Positions 8,263-16,387 of a stretch of 64,000 nucleotides of DNA are shown here, piece after piece; the stretch's first letter is position 1, and the number at the start of each line of letters is the position of its first letter. The notes under the pieces were generated by a model. It did no database searches and was not told the DNA's origin. It was given only the letters and a program-made list of their open reading frames with translations. Source of the stretch: Actinomycetales bacterium. Lineage in GTDB: Bacteria; Actinomycetota; Actinomycetes; Actinomycetales; Microbacteriaceae. The stretch lies in assembly GCA_017308515.1 (NCBI GenBank), contig JAFKEN010000005.1:124001-188000 (forward strand). Direction: 5' to 3'. A program made the position numbers and the translations under genes.

Positions 8263-8993
8263 CCTCGTTCTCCTCGTCCGGCCGGTCCATGCCCGAGATA
8301 GGCCTCGATCACCCGCGGGTCGGAGGTGACGTGCGCGGGGTCGCCGGAGGCGATCACCGCGCCCTCGGCCATGCAGACGATCGACGAGCACAGACGGGTC
8401 AGGTCGGGGATCTCGTGGCTCACGATCAGGAATGCGGTGCCCTCGGCGTTGCGCTCGAGGATGCGCGCGCGCATGACCTCCTTGACGCTCGGGTGGACGC
8501 CCGCGAAGGGCTCGTCCATCAGCACGACCTTGGGGTCGGTCATGAGCGCCCGCACGAACTCGAGGAGCTTCTGCTGGCCTCCCGAGAGCTCACTCGCGGG
8601 AGTGTCGCGGTGGCTGGAGAGCCCGACGAACTCGAGCAGGCGCTCGGCCTTCTCGGTCCAGTGCCGCCCCGGCGAATGCAGCACCGGGATCAGCAGGTTC
8701 TCGATCGCGGTGATCGTCGAGAACACCCGCGCGTTCTGGAAGGTGCGGGTGACGCCGGCCTTGACCAGCGCGGTGCTGGACCGCCCGGCGCGCTCCTCGC
8801 CGTCGACCCGGATCGAGCCGGAGTCGGGCGCGAGCACCCCGTTGAGGAGGTTGAGTGTCGTCGTCTTCCCGGAACCGTTCGGACCGATCAGCCCGACGAT
8901 CCCGCCGCGGGGGATCTCGAAGGATGCCCCGTTCACGGCCGTCATGCCCCCGAAGCTCTTGACGAGCCCTTGGACTTCGATGATGGACGACAT
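8259..8993 (-). CDS. ABC transporter ATP-binding protein (LivG family)
   Basis: 244 residues with Walker A GPNGSGKTT, signature ELSGGQQKLLE, Walker B VVLMDEPFAG and a His switch (VSHEI). The LivG-type N-terminus (VQGLVKSFGGMTAVNG) is clear. It follows the binding-protein gene by 29 bases with an AGGAGG-like Shine-Dalgarno and overlaps livF. It is somewhat shorter than E. coli LivG, which is common in actinobacteria. Confidence 0.93.
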   Translation of the reverse strand: MSSIIEVQGLVKSFGGMTAVNGASFEIPRGGIVGLIGPNGSGKTTTLNLLNGVLAPDSGSIRVDGEERAGRSSTALVKAGVTRTFQNARVFSTITAIENLLIPVLHSPGRHWTEKAERLLEFVGLSSHRDTPASELSGGQQKLLEFVRALMTDPKVVLMDEPFAGVHPSVKEVMRARILERNAEGTAFLIVSHEIPDLTRLCSSIVCMAEGAVIASGDPAHVTSDPRVIEAYLGHGPAGRGERG

Positions 8994-9022
8994 GCACTCA
9001 ACCTCCTCGTGGGTGTGGGGAC

Positions 9023-10267
9023 CTAGCGGAGCGGGAAGACCGCGTCGGCGGTCGCCAGCTCCGTGGGCCAGATCACCTGGTTGCCGGAGTCCTGGTACTG
9101 CAGCAGCACCTGACGGAAGTCGATCGTCCCGTCCTCGTTGTAGGTGATCGTTCCGACCGCGGTGTCGAAGCTGTGCGTCGCGATGTACTCGCGCAGCACC
9201 TGCGCGTCGAGCGAACCATCGGTTCCCTCGATCGCCTGCTGCAGCACCTGACCGGCCGCGTACGCGACCGCGGAGTAGGCCGGAGCGCCCGGGACGCCCG
9301 TCTTCTCGGCGATGTAGTCCGACACCTCCTGCAGGCCGGGGAACCCGTCCTGACCGGGGTAGGCCGAGGTGCTCGCGAACACGTTGATGCCCGCCTCACC
9401 GAGGTCCGGCCAGTTCGGCAGCGAGGTCACCTGCGAGCCGCACTGGCAGTAGAACTCGGGGTTGTAGCCGGCCTCGTTGACGGTGCGCGCGATGAGCGCG
9501 GCGTCGTTGGGCAGGCTGAGGGCGATCAGCAGGTCGGCGTTCGAGGCCTTGACGGTCTCGATGAGGCTCGACAGGTCGGTCGCCGTCTGGTCGTACTGCT
9601 CGTTGACCACGACGTCGATGCCGCGCTCCTTCGCGTAGTTGAGCGCACCGCCGGTCCCGTCGAATCCGTCGAGCGCCGCGAGGGTGAACGGGTTCTGCGC
9701 GGTGATGACGGCCATCGTCTTCGGCATGTCGGCCGCGGGCAGGGTGTCGAGGAACTCGAACATGCCCAGCGAGTACTCGATGTCCTGGTAGGGCCAGGTG
9801 CTGACGAGCAGGCTCGCCTGCCCCTGGATCTCCTTGCCGACGAAGCCGGGGTTGATCATGAGGATGCCGGCGCGCTCGGCGATCGGCACGACGGCGCCGC
9901 CGACCGCGGTGGTGTACGGCGCGAACAGCACGTCGACCTTGTCCTCGTTGATGAGGCGCTGGTAGAGCTGCTGGGCGACCGTGGGGTTGCTCTCGTCGTC
10001 GTACAGGACCATCTGGACCTCGCGGCCGTCGATCCCGCCCGCGGCGTTGACCTGGTCGAGCCAGTACTCGTAGGCGAGCTGGTAGCCCGCGGACGGACCG
10101 GAGAAGACGCCGGTGAGACCGAGCGTCGCGCCGATGACGATGGGGCTGTCGTCGGCGGGTTCGGACGAGCCGGAGTCGGTGCTGCACCCGACGAGGGCCA
10201 GCACGAGGGCCGACCCGACGGCGAGCGACGTCACGAGCCGTGTACGCCACTTCCTTGCGATGTTCAT
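9023..10267 (-). CDS. Liv-type ABC transporter substrate-binding lipoprotein
   Basis: 414 residues. A lipoprotein signal (charged N-terminus, hydrophobic core, lipobox LVGC with Cys28) anchors it outside the membrane. The mature part is a type-I periplasmic-binding fold (IVIGATLGLTGVFSG near the start, then YDDESNP). It is the first gene of the transporter operon. The ATG at 10267 has AAGGGAG upstream and gives a proper signal peptide, whereas longer readings add unlikely sequence. The fold also occurs in binders of amides and aromatic acids, and the ligand is unknown. Two neighbouring Cys residues (FYCQCGS) sit in the C-terminal half. Confidence 0.92.
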   Translation of the reverse strand: MNIARKWRTRLVTSLAVGSALVLALVGCSTDSGSSEPADDSPIVIGATLGLTGVFSGPSAGYQLAYEYWLDQVNAAGGIDGREVQMVLYDDESNPTVAQQLYQRLINEDKVDVLFAPYTTAVGGAVVPIAERAGILMINPGFVGKEIQGQASLLVSTWPYQDIEYSLGMFEFLDTLPAADMPKTMAVITAQNPFTLAALDGFDGTGGALNYAKERGIDVVVNEQYDQTATDLSSLIETVKASNADLLIALSLPNDAALIARTVNEAGYNPEFYCQCGSQVTSLPNWPDLGEAGINVFASTSAYPGQDGFPGLQEVSDYIAEKTGVPGAPAYSAVAYAAGQVLQQAIEGTDGSLDAQVLREYIATHSFDTAVGTITYNEDGTIDFRQVLLQYQDSGNQVIWPTELATADAVFPLR

Positions 10268-10415
10268 CGTTGAACTCCCTTGTGACACTGCATGGGACTT
10301 GTGGGCGACGGCTCGGGTGCCCGGTGCGGGATCGACCGGACGTGGTGCGGGAGTCGCGCCCGCGGACACTGCTTCTCTCAGGCCATGCCGCGTGTGCGCT
10401 GTGGCAAATGCGACG

Positions 10416-10431
10416 GTGCATTCGATTGCAC
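10416..10431. promoter_or_regulatory. LacI-type operator candidate at the transporter operon start site
   Basis: GTGCATTCGATTGCAC is a 16-base interrupted palindrome with TGCA arms around a central CG, the layout typical of LacI-family operators. It overlaps the predicted +1 position, just downstream of the -10. The last gene of the same operon encodes a LacI-family regulator, so autoregulation by repression is the simple reading. This is inference from position and symmetry. Confidence 0.5.
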
Positions 10432-10433
10432 AG

Positions 10434-10462
10434 ATCGTGTCACGACAGCCGACACATGTCAA
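10434..10462 (-). promoter_or_regulatory. Predicted sigma-70-type promoter of the transporter operon
   Basis: On the minus strand a perfect -35 TTGACA (10457-10462) is followed after exactly 17 bases by CACGAT (10434-10439) as a -10. Transcription would begin near 10427 and run 160 bases to the binding-protein ATG. This is the best promoter match in the island. The TGTTC motif cluster lies immediately upstream of the -35. Confidence 0.6.
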
Positions 10463-10469
10463 GTGGGAC

Positions 10470-10508
10470 TGAACAGCGTGGAACATAACGTGCAGTCAGA
10501 ATGTTCAC
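10470..10508. promoter_or_regulatory. TGTTC-type motif cluster upstream of the transporter promoter
   Basis: Three elements lie in 39 bases: TGAACAGCG (10470-10478), TGGAACATAACGT (10479-10491) and TGTTCAC (10502-10508). The first is identical, on either strand, to elements at 13939-13947 and 16330-16338. The second is nearly the complement of the element at 13925-13937. The cluster ends 8 bases upstream of the -35, a position suited to an activator. Confidence 0.4.
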
Positions 10509-10527
10509 GAGCCCCCGCCCCCTCGGA

Positions 10528-11541
10528 TCAGTCGACTCCCAGCGTACGGAGATGCTGGAGACCGGGGTGCTCCTGCCCCGCCTCGATCCGCCGGGCGAGC
10601 TCCCAGGTGCGCCGATTCGCGCTCACCGGGACCCCGTGCCGCGTCCCCGTGCGCACGACGGTCCCGTGGATCTCGTCGATCTCCGCACGGCGGCCCTTCC
10701 GCCAGTCCTGCAGCACGGTCGTCAGGGTGTCGGGCATCGAGTAGTCGGCGAGCACGATGTCGAGCAGCGCGCTCGCGTAGCGATCCGGATCGGGATCGGG
10801 TTCGCGCAGACCGAAGATCGGGGCGAGACGGTGCCCGGCGGCGATCCCGGCGCGCGCGGCCTCCCGTCCGTTGGCGCGCATGACCTCGAGCATCCCGTCG
10901 ATGCGGGCCGCCTGAGCCAGGGGAAGATCGAGGATCGCCGAGGTGACGAGCTCCGCGGCATTGGCGACGAGCTTGGTCCACTTCGCCGCGGCGATGTCGT
11001 CGCGCACCTCCACCCGCCCGGCCGGGGCGAGGATCTCGGCGACCGCCGCCGCGCGCGCGTGGGCGACGGGGTGCCAGCCCCCGAGCGCGAACCACGTCCC
11101 CGCAGCCGGGGTCTGCCGCACGACGCTGCCCGGCTCGAACAGTCCGCTCGCGATCTCGATCACGCACCCGAGTGATCGCTCGGGCCCGACCAGGTCGTCG
11201 ACCGCATCGAGGGTCATGCCGTTCTGGATCGCGACCACGACCCCGTCGTCGGCGAGCACCGAGCGAACTGCGGCGCAGGCCCAGCGCGTGTCGTAGGCCT
11301 TCACGACGAGCAGGACGACATCGAAGCGCTCCCGCGCGCCCGCCAGATCGCACAGGTGCCACGCGCGGGCGGCGACCGTTCGGGTGCGCTCCGGTTCGAC
11401 GACCGTCAGCCCCTCGCGTCGGATCGTCTCGACGTGCTCGGGCCACTGCTCGATGAGCGTGACGTCGAGCCCGGCGTCCAGGAGATCGGCCGCGATGGCG
11501 CCGCCGTTCGCCCCGGCGCCCAGCACAGCGATCCGCGACAT
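10528..11541 (-). CDS. Ketopantoate reductase family oxidoreductase (ApbA/PanE-like), copy 1
   Basis: 337 residues. The N-terminal Rossmann motif GAGANGGAIAAD fits NADP binding. VKAYDTRW and QNGMTLDAV follow. The catalytic Lys/Asn pair sits in AKWTKLVANAA, and the substrate-binding Glu in GRRAEIDEIHG. These are the residues used by PanE to reduce 2-oxo acids. The ATG at 11541 lies 8 bases behind the next copy in one leftward operon with the OsmC-fold gene. Four members of this family within 7 kb, without panB, panC or panD, argue for a catabolic role rather than pantothenate synthesis. The substrate is unknown. Confidence 0.87.
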   Translation of the reverse strand: MSRIAVLGAGANGGAIAADLLDAGLDVTLIEQWPEHVETIRREGLTVVEPERTRTVAARAWHLCDLAGARERFDVVLLVVKAYDTRWACAAVRSVLADDGVVVAIQNGMTLDAVDDLVGPERSLGCVIEIASGLFEPGSVVRQTPAAGTWFALGGWHPVAHARAAAVAEILAPAGRVEVRDDIAAAKWTKLVANAAELVTSAILDLPLAQAARIDGMLEVMRANGREAARAGIAAGHRLAPIFGLREPDPDPDRYASALLDIVLADYSMPDTLTTVLQDWRKGRRAEIDEIHGTVVRTGTRHGVPVSANRRTWELARRIEAGQEHPGLQHLRTLGVD

Positions 11542-11549
11542 CGGTGCGC

Positions 11550-12593
11550 TCAGGCGGAGAGCGTCCCGGCGAGCAGCGCCGCGTTCGCGGGATCGGGTCG
11601 GAGCTCCCCGGCCTCGATCCGACACGCCAGCTCCAGGATCGCCGCGTTCACCGGCGCCGGGACGCCCCGACGCTGCGCCTGCGCGACGATGTAGCCGCAG
11701 AAGGCGTCGAGTTCCGCGCGCCGGCCCTTGTCCCAGTCCTGGAGGACCGCCACGCGGGTGTCGGGCAGGGAGTACGAGGCGAGCACCTCGTCCACCAGGC
11801 CGACGGCGTAGTCTTCCGTCTGCGCGACCTGCTCGGCCGACTTGCCGAAGATCGGCACCATCGGGATCCCTAGATCCTTCGCGACCCGATACGCCTCGCG
11901 CGTCGCGGCATCCATCACCGCACGCACCCCGTCGATCCGCTCCGCGGAGAGCAGGGGCAGGTTGAGGATGGCCGACGGGAGCATCTCGGGGATGTTGGCC
12001 AGCAGCTTCATCCACTTCGCCGCGCGGATGTCCCGCGAGACCTCCACCCGCCCGGCGTGGCGGAGCGCCTCGGCGACCGACTCGACCGCCGGCGTCACCG
12101 AGCCGTCGAGAGCGCCGACCGCGAGCCAGGTGCCCGAGGGCGGCACCTGCCGGACGACGGTTCCCGGCTCGTACATGTTCGCGGCGATGCCGAGGACCGC
12201 CCCGAGGGTCCGGTCCTCCCCGACGATCTCGGCGACGTCGTCGATGGTCATGCCGTTCTGCAGCCCCACGACGACGCCGTCGTCGGCGAGCACGGGGCGG
12301 ATCAGTTCGGTCGTCCAGCGGGTGTCGTAGCTCTTCACCGAGATGAAGACGATGTCGAAGGGGTCGCGCAGCTCCGCGACCTGGCAGAGGTGGTACACCG
12401 ACACCGGGGTGGTCTGGGTCTCGTCCGGCAGCTTCACCGTCAGCCCGTGGGCGCGCATCGCCTCGACATGGGCGGGCCACTGCTCGATGAAGGTCACGTC
12501 GAGGCCGGCGCGGATCATGTCGGCCCCGAGCGACGCCCCGTTCGCCCCCGTGCCCACGACGGCGATCCGGGGCGAGGACCCGTCCGGGCTCAT
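11550..12593 (-). CDS. Ketopantoate reductase family oxidoreductase (ApbA/PanE-like), copy 2
   Basis: 347 residues with GTGANGASLGAD at the nucleotide site, VKSYDTRW, QNGMTIDDV, the catalytic AKWMKLLANIPE and GRRAELDAFCG at the substrate Glu. The DEIHG/DQINGLV stretch of the sister copies reads DAFCG here, so the substrate pocket probably differs. The ATG overlaps the OsmC-fold stop by four bases (ATGA), giving a tightly coupled three-gene operon. An NADPH-dependent 2-oxoacid reductase or the reverse hydroxyacid dehydrogenase is likely. Confidence 0.87.
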   Translation of the reverse strand: MSPDGSSPRIAVVGTGANGASLGADMIRAGLDVTFIEQWPAHVEAMRAHGLTVKLPDETQTTPVSVYHLCQVAELRDPFDIVFISVKSYDTRWTTELIRPVLADDGVVVGLQNGMTIDDVAEIVGEDRTLGAVLGIAANMYEPGTVVRQVPPSGTWLAVGALDGSVTPAVESVAEALRHAGRVEVSRDIRAAKWMKLLANIPEMLPSAILNLPLLSAERIDGVRAVMDAATREAYRVAKDLGIPMVPIFGKSAEQVAQTEDYAVGLVDEVLASYSLPDTRVAVLQDWDKGRRAELDAFCGYIVAQAQRRGVPAPVNAAILELACRIEAGELRPDPANAALLAGTLSA

Positions 12594-13801
12594 CGGCCGG
12601 CTCCGCTGAGGAGCGACACGTCGGAGGTCATCTCGACCTCCACGCCCATGGCGCGGTGCACGTAGCAGGTGTTCGCCGCGACCTGGAGCAGCGACCGGGT
12701 CGCGGCCTCGTCCTCGCCGCCGTTGAGGAACATCTCGGTGCGGATCGGGTGCGCGGCACCCGTGCCCAGATCATCCGGTGCGCCCGGCTCGTAGGTCGTG
12801 AGTTGCGCGAGGCCGGAGTTGCGCAGGTCGAGCTTGCGGACGTTCACGTAGCGGCTGAGCTGGGTGTGGTAGCAGAACGCCGAGCCGATCGCGACGAGAG
12901 CGAGGGGGGAGGGAGCCAGCTGGCCGCTGGGGTCGGACGTGATGACCCAGCGATCCGAACTCATCTCGGGCAGGCCCGTGCTCGTGTGCAGCAGGCCGGT
13001 CGCCAGGTCGACGTCGCCGCGCGCATCGACCGTGAAGCCGACCGGGCTGTTCGAGGCGTCGGTGCTCGAGTGCGTCGCGATCCGCTCCTGCGCCCCGGCC
13101 GGCGGCGCATCGCCCGGCACGAAGCGGAAGACCTGCTCGAAGGGGCGGGGGTCGGCCGCGGGGATGGTGGCGTAGCGACGCACCGGATCCTCGAGCGAGG
13201 CGTCGTCCCATTCCGGCAGCGCGCCGTCGAGCGGGGTGCGGCGGCCGTTGGTGCGCAGGGCGAACCTCCCCTCGACCGCGTCGCGCATGACGGCCACCGC
13301 GGGGGACGCGGCGAGCGCCTCGTCCACGAGGGCATCCGCGGTGGCGCGATCGACCGATGCCCCGGCCAGGTCGACGTCCCAGTCGAATCCGTAAACGTGC
13401 GCGACGGCCTCGCCCTTGGCGAACGAGCCCTGCGACGCGAAGCCCTGGCTGACGCCGACGTGCAGGCGGTCCAGCGCGATCCCGCGACGGCGCGCGGCCG
13501 CGACGATGCGCGTCGCGACATCGGCCTGGATGCCCGCGAGCCACTGGAAGAGCGGCGCCGGAGCGAGATTCGTGCCGCCGAGGCTGGCGCCCTCGTCGGA
13601 CTGTAGGCACCACGTGCGCCCGGTCGCGAGATCCTCGACGACACCGATCTTGTGGAACCTGCCCAGACCGGCCACCTCCGAGAGGAACGTCGCCGCGGCT
13701 CCCGCGGAGCCGGCGTCGCGGGGGTCGCGGCGGACCGGGAACCCCCTCGACTCCTGGGGGTCGGTCGTCGGGAGCAGCGCCTCGGGGGGAGTCGTCGTCA
13801 C
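12590..13801 (-). CDS. Tandem OsmC-fold protein
   Basis: 403 residues from a GTG start with GAGGAGG at ideal distance; longer readings add non-homologous sequence. Two OsmC-like halves are suggested. The first (about 45-190) has the hydrophobic helix PAPLFQWLAGIQAD but no cysteine in it. The second has the expected Cys pair, in GSAFCYHTQLSRY and NTCYVHRAMG. OsmC/Ohr proteins reduce organic hydroperoxides through these two cysteines, so only the C-terminal half appears competent. It heads an operon with two ketopantoate-reductase-like genes. It may be a detoxifying thiol peroxidase or an unrecognised hydrolase on the same fold. Confidence 0.75.
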   Translation of the reverse strand: MTTTPPEALLPTTDPQESRGFPVRRDPRDAGSAGAAATFLSEVAGLGRFHKIGVVEDLATGRTWCLQSDEGASLGGTNLAPAPLFQWLAGIQADVATRIVAAARRRGIALDRLHVGVSQGFASQGSFAKGEAVAHVYGFDWDVDLAGASVDRATADALVDEALAASPAVAVMRDAVEGRFALRTNGRRTPLDGALPEWDDASLEDPVRRYATIPAADPRPFEQVFRFVPGDAPPAGAQERIATHSSTDASNSPVGFTVDARGDVDLATGLLHTSTGLPEMSSDRWVITSDPSGQLAPSPLALVAIGSAFCYHTQLSRYVNVRKLDLRNSGLAQLTTYEPGAPDDLGTGAAHPIRTEMFLNGGEDEAATRSLLQVAANTCYVHRAMGVEVEMTSDVSLLSGAGR

Positions 13802-13827
13802 GATGCCTCCTCGCATGTGTTGCGCGC

Positions 13828-13860
13828 AGCCTAGCAAGCTGTCCGCTGGAAGTGAACATA
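13828..13860 (-). promoter_or_regulatory. Predicted promoter of the OsmC-KPR operon with overlapping TGTTCAC element
   Basis: On the minus strand TAGGCT (13828-13833) is a good -10. TTCACT (13851-13856), 17 bases upstream, matches a -35 at four of six positions. This -35 lies within TATGTTCACT, the same type of element found upstream of the transporter operon, so a regulator bound there would contact or block RNA polymerase directly. Confidence 0.5.
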
Positions 13861-13916
13861 GGCCGCGCCCAGCGCCCACTGATGGAGTGAGCTAGTGCCC
13901 GGATCACGCGCGACGC

Positions 13917-13947
13917 TAGCCTCGACGTTAAGTTCCAATGAACAGCG
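13917..13947 (+). promoter_or_regulatory. Predicted promoter and motif in front of the HIBADH-like gene
   Basis: TAGCCT at 13917-13922 is a plausible -10 for the rightward gene at 13971, with a weak -35. GTTCCAATGAAC (13932-13943) is a perfect GTTC-N4-GAAC inverted repeat placed over the expected start site. It is flanked by TTAA and runs into AGCG, giving the shared TGAACAGCG at 13939-13947. Its position downstream of the -10 suits repression. Confidence 0.45.
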
Positions 13948-13970
13948 CTGCTGCAGATCGAGGAGGATCC

Positions 13971-14867
13971 ATGGCGACTCTCGCCTATGTCGGGCTCGGG
14001 ACGATGGGAATCGAGATGGCGCGCCGCCTGCTCGATCAGGGCCACGATCTCGTCGTCTGGAATCGTTCGGAGACCTCGGCGCTCGCCGAGATGATCGAGC
14101 GCGGGGCCCGGCGCGCGCGCACCGTGGCCGAGGCGATGGAGGCCTCGGTGGTCTTCTCGATGCTCGCCCACGACGCCGCCGTCGAGGAGCAGTTCACCGC
14201 CGAGGCGCTCAGCTCCGCGGGCGACCAGACGGTGCACGCCAACATGGCGACCATCAGCGTGCAGGCCGCCGACCGGCTCGAGGCCCTGCATCGCGCCGCC
14301 GGGGTCGCCTACGTGTCCGCTCCGGTGCTCGGGCGTTCGACGGTCGCCGCGGCGGGCCAGCTGAACATCGTGGCCGCCGGCCCGAGCGCGGCCATCGAGG
14401 CGCTCGCCCCGTACCTCGACGTCCTCGGCAAGCGCACCTGGGTCGTCGGCGAGAACGCGCGGACCGCGAACCTGGTCAAGATCGCGGTCAACTACAACCT
14501 GATCCACGCGATCCAGGCGCTCGCGGAGTCGGTGACCCTGGTCGAGCGGGGCGGCGTCGACGGTCAGCAGTTCGTCGACATCCTCACCGACGCCGCGTTC
14601 ACGGGCTCGGCCTACACCGGCTACGGCGCGCTGATCGCCGGCCGTCGGTACTCGCCGCCCGGGTTCCGGATGGAGCTGGGGCTCAAGGACCTGAGCCTGG
14701 CGGAGCAGGCCGCCGCCGCGGCGGGGGCGAACCTCCCGACGGCGCCCGTCCTGCGCGATCTGTTCGAGCGGGCGCTCGACGATCCCGCCCTGGTGGACCT
14801 CGACTGGTCCGCCGTCGCGGAGATCACCCGCGGGCTCGCCGACGGCACGCCCGGTGATCGCGCATGA
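13971..14867 (+). CDS. NAD(P)-dependent 3-hydroxyisobutyrate dehydrogenase-like oxidoreductase
   Basis: 298 residues of the beta-hydroxyacid dehydrogenase family. The N-terminal Rossmann motif is VGLGTMGIEMA. The catalytic Lys170 with Asn174 lies in NLVKIAVNYN, matching K171 of 3-hydroxyisobutyrate dehydrogenase. The substrate loop reads SAPVLGRS rather than the usual DAPVSGG, so the acid it binds probably differs. The ATG at 13971 is chosen for its GAGGAGGA Shine-Dalgarno; an in-frame ATG at 13938 lies inside the operator. The stop overlaps the next gene by four bases. Confidence 0.88.
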   Translation: MATLAYVGLGTMGIEMARRLLDQGHDLVVWNRSETSALAEMIERGARRARTVAEAMEASVVFSMLAHDAAVEEQFTAEALSSAGDQTVHANMATISVQAADRLEALHRAAGVAYVSAPVLGRSTVAAAGQLNIVAAGPSAAIEALAPYLDVLGKRTWVVGENARTANLVKIAVNYNLIHAIQALAESVTLVERGGVDGQQFVDILTDAAFTGSAYTGYGALIAGRRYSPPGFRMELGLKDLSLAEQAAAAAGANLPTAPVLRDLFERALDDPALVDLDWSAVAEITRGLADGTPGDRA

Positions 14868-15895
14868 GCGGGCCGCGGATCGCCGTCGTCGGCGCGGGCG
14901 CCAACGGCGCGGGGGTGGGCGCGGACCTCACCCGTGCCGGGCACGACGTCACCCTCGTCGAGCAGTGGCCCGACCACGTCGAGGCGATGCGGGCCGGCGG
15001 GGTGCGCTCGACCTGCGACGGCCGGCTGACCGTCACGCCCGTCGAGGTGCGGCACCTGTGCGAGGTCGCGACCCTGCGAGACCCGTTCGACGTCGTCCTC
15101 GTGCTCGTGAAGGCCTACGACACGCGATGGGCGGTCGAACTGATCAAGCCGCTCGTCGCCGACGACGGGGTCGTCGTCGGCCTGCAGAACGGGATGTCGA
15201 TCGACGACGTGCTCGCGGTGATGGGTCCCGAGCGCAGCCTCGGCGGGGTGATCGAGATGGGCGGCAACATGTATCGGCCCGGCGAGGTCACGCGCGACAC
15301 TCCCCCGGAGCGCACCTGGTTCGCGGTCGGCTCCGACGATCCGGTTGCCCAGGCCAAGGCCGCCGGGGTCGCCGAGCTGCTCGGCGCGGCCGGCACCGCG
15401 GTGGTCTCGGACGACATCCGCGCGGACAAGTGGATGAAGCTGATCCTCAACGCCGCCGAGCTCGTCCCGTCCTCGATCCTCGGCATCTCGATCGTGGAGG
15501 CCGCGCGCATCCCGGAGATGCGCGAGCTCATGCTCGAGGCCGGACGCGAGGCGATCGCCGCCGCGGCGACCCTCGGCCACCGGGTGCGCCCCATCATCGG
15601 CATGTCGGACGTGGATCCCGACCAGCCGGAGCGCTTCCTCACCGACATCTTCGACCTGCTCCTGACGCACTACGCGCTGCCCGACTCGAAGGCCACGGTG
15701 CTGCAGGACTGGGTGAAGCGCCGCCGCTCGGAGGTGGACCAGATCAACGGCCTCGTGGTCGACGTGCTCGCCGCTGCCGGCCGACCGGCGCCCGTCAACG
15801 CCGCCGCGACCGCGCTCGCGCACCGGATCGAGGCCCACGAGCTGGACCCGTCGCTCACCCTGCTGCCGGAGTTCGCCGCGGCGGCACGGGGCTGA
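14864..15895 (+). CDS. Ketopantoate reductase family oxidoreductase (ApbA/PanE-like), copy 3
   Basis: 343 residues. GAGANGAGVGAD is the NADP site, followed by VKAYDTRW, QNGMSIDDV, catalytic DKWMKLILNAAE and RRRSEVDQINGLVV. The ATG overlaps the stop of the HIBADH-like gene (ATGA), so the two dehydrogenases are made together and may act in sequence or on alternative hydroxy/oxo acids. A strong hairpin follows the stop. It differs from the leftward copies mainly in the middle third and C-terminus. Confidence 0.87.
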   Translation: MSGPRIAVVGAGANGAGVGADLTRAGHDVTLVEQWPDHVEAMRAGGVRSTCDGRLTVTPVEVRHLCEVATLRDPFDVVLVLVKAYDTRWAVELIKPLVADDGVVVGLQNGMSIDDVLAVMGPERSLGGVIEMGGNMYRPGEVTRDTPPERTWFAVGSDDPVAQAKAAGVAELLGAAGTAVVSDDIRADKWMKLILNAAELVPSSILGISIVEAARIPEMRELMLEAGREAIAAAATLGHRVRPIIGMSDVDPDQPERFLTDIFDLLLTHYALPDSKATVLQDWVKRRRSEVDQINGLVVDVLAAAGRPAPVNAAATALAHRIEAHELDPSLTLLPEFAAAARG

Positions 15896-15908
15896 GCCCG
15901 ACCGACCG

Positions 15909-15930
15909 CGGCCCCTCCCCGCCGGGGCCG
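15909..15930. terminator. Bidirectional hairpin between convergent KPR copy 3 and Dabb genes
   Basis: CGGCCCC (15909-15915) pairs perfectly with GGGGCCG (15924-15930) across an eight-base loop, in the 62-base gap between two convergent genes. There is no U-tract, as is usual for terminators in this G+C range. Confidence 0.5.
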
Positions 15931-15957
15931 GCGCGGAGCGGGTCCGGGTCTCGGCGG

Positions 15958-16272
15958 TCAGTCCGCGCGGTCGGGGACCTCGGAGTCGACGCAGGCGCGC
16001 GCGACGATGATGGTGCGTCCGTAGGCGGCCGCCTCCTGATGGAGCGGGTGTGCCTGGTACGCCTCGAGATCGGCCTCGCTGTCGTGGATCGAGGTGAGGG
16101 CGAGGTCGAAGTGGTCCTCGATCCGACCGAGGTCGAACGAGAAGCTCATCGAGCGCACCTGGTCGATCCGATCCTCGAGCGACGCCAGTCGATCGCGGAA
16201 GTCCTCCGCGAGCCGCCGACGCTCGTCGGGGGTGTCCCCCGCGAAGCGGAACAGGATGCTGTGCACGATCAT
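15958..16272 (-). CDS. Dabb-domain (stress-responsive A/B barrel) protein
   Basis: 104 residues forming a single ferredoxin-like alpha/beta barrel unit: IVHSILFRF as first strand, a central amphipathic helix (about 17-38), a DLALTSIHDSEADLEAYQAHPLH stretch (split here only for description; residues about 57-79) and a terminal strand. Such dimeric proteins include aromatic cyclases, decarboxylases and stress proteins. It stands alone on the minus strand, divergent from KPR copy 4 and convergent with copy 3. A role in the island's chemistry is likely but unproven. Confidence 0.8.
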   Translation of the reverse strand: MIVHSILFRFAGDTPDERRRLAEDFRDRLASLEDRIDQVRSMSFSFDLGRIEDHFDLALTSIHDSEADLEAYQAHPLHQEAAAYGRTIIVARACVDSEVPDRAD

Positions 16273-16325
16273 CGTCGACCTCCGTCTCGCGGGGCGCGTG
16301 CTCGGCGACCCGTGTTCATCAAAGC

Positions 16326-16356
16326 TTAACGCTGTTCACTCTGACTGTGCTAGCGT
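16326..16356 (+). promoter_or_regulatory. Predicted promoter and TGTTCAC motif before KPR copy 4
   Basis: TAGCGT at 16351-16356 is a candidate -10 for the gene at 16388. TTAACGCTGTTCAC (16326-16339) contains the complement of the shared TGAACAGCG. It occupies the region where a -35 would stand. The divergent Dabb gene starts only 54 bases to the left and may share the element. Confidence 0.45.
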
Positions 16357-16387
16357 GCCCCTGCCGAACCGAGAGAGCGGAGGCGCA

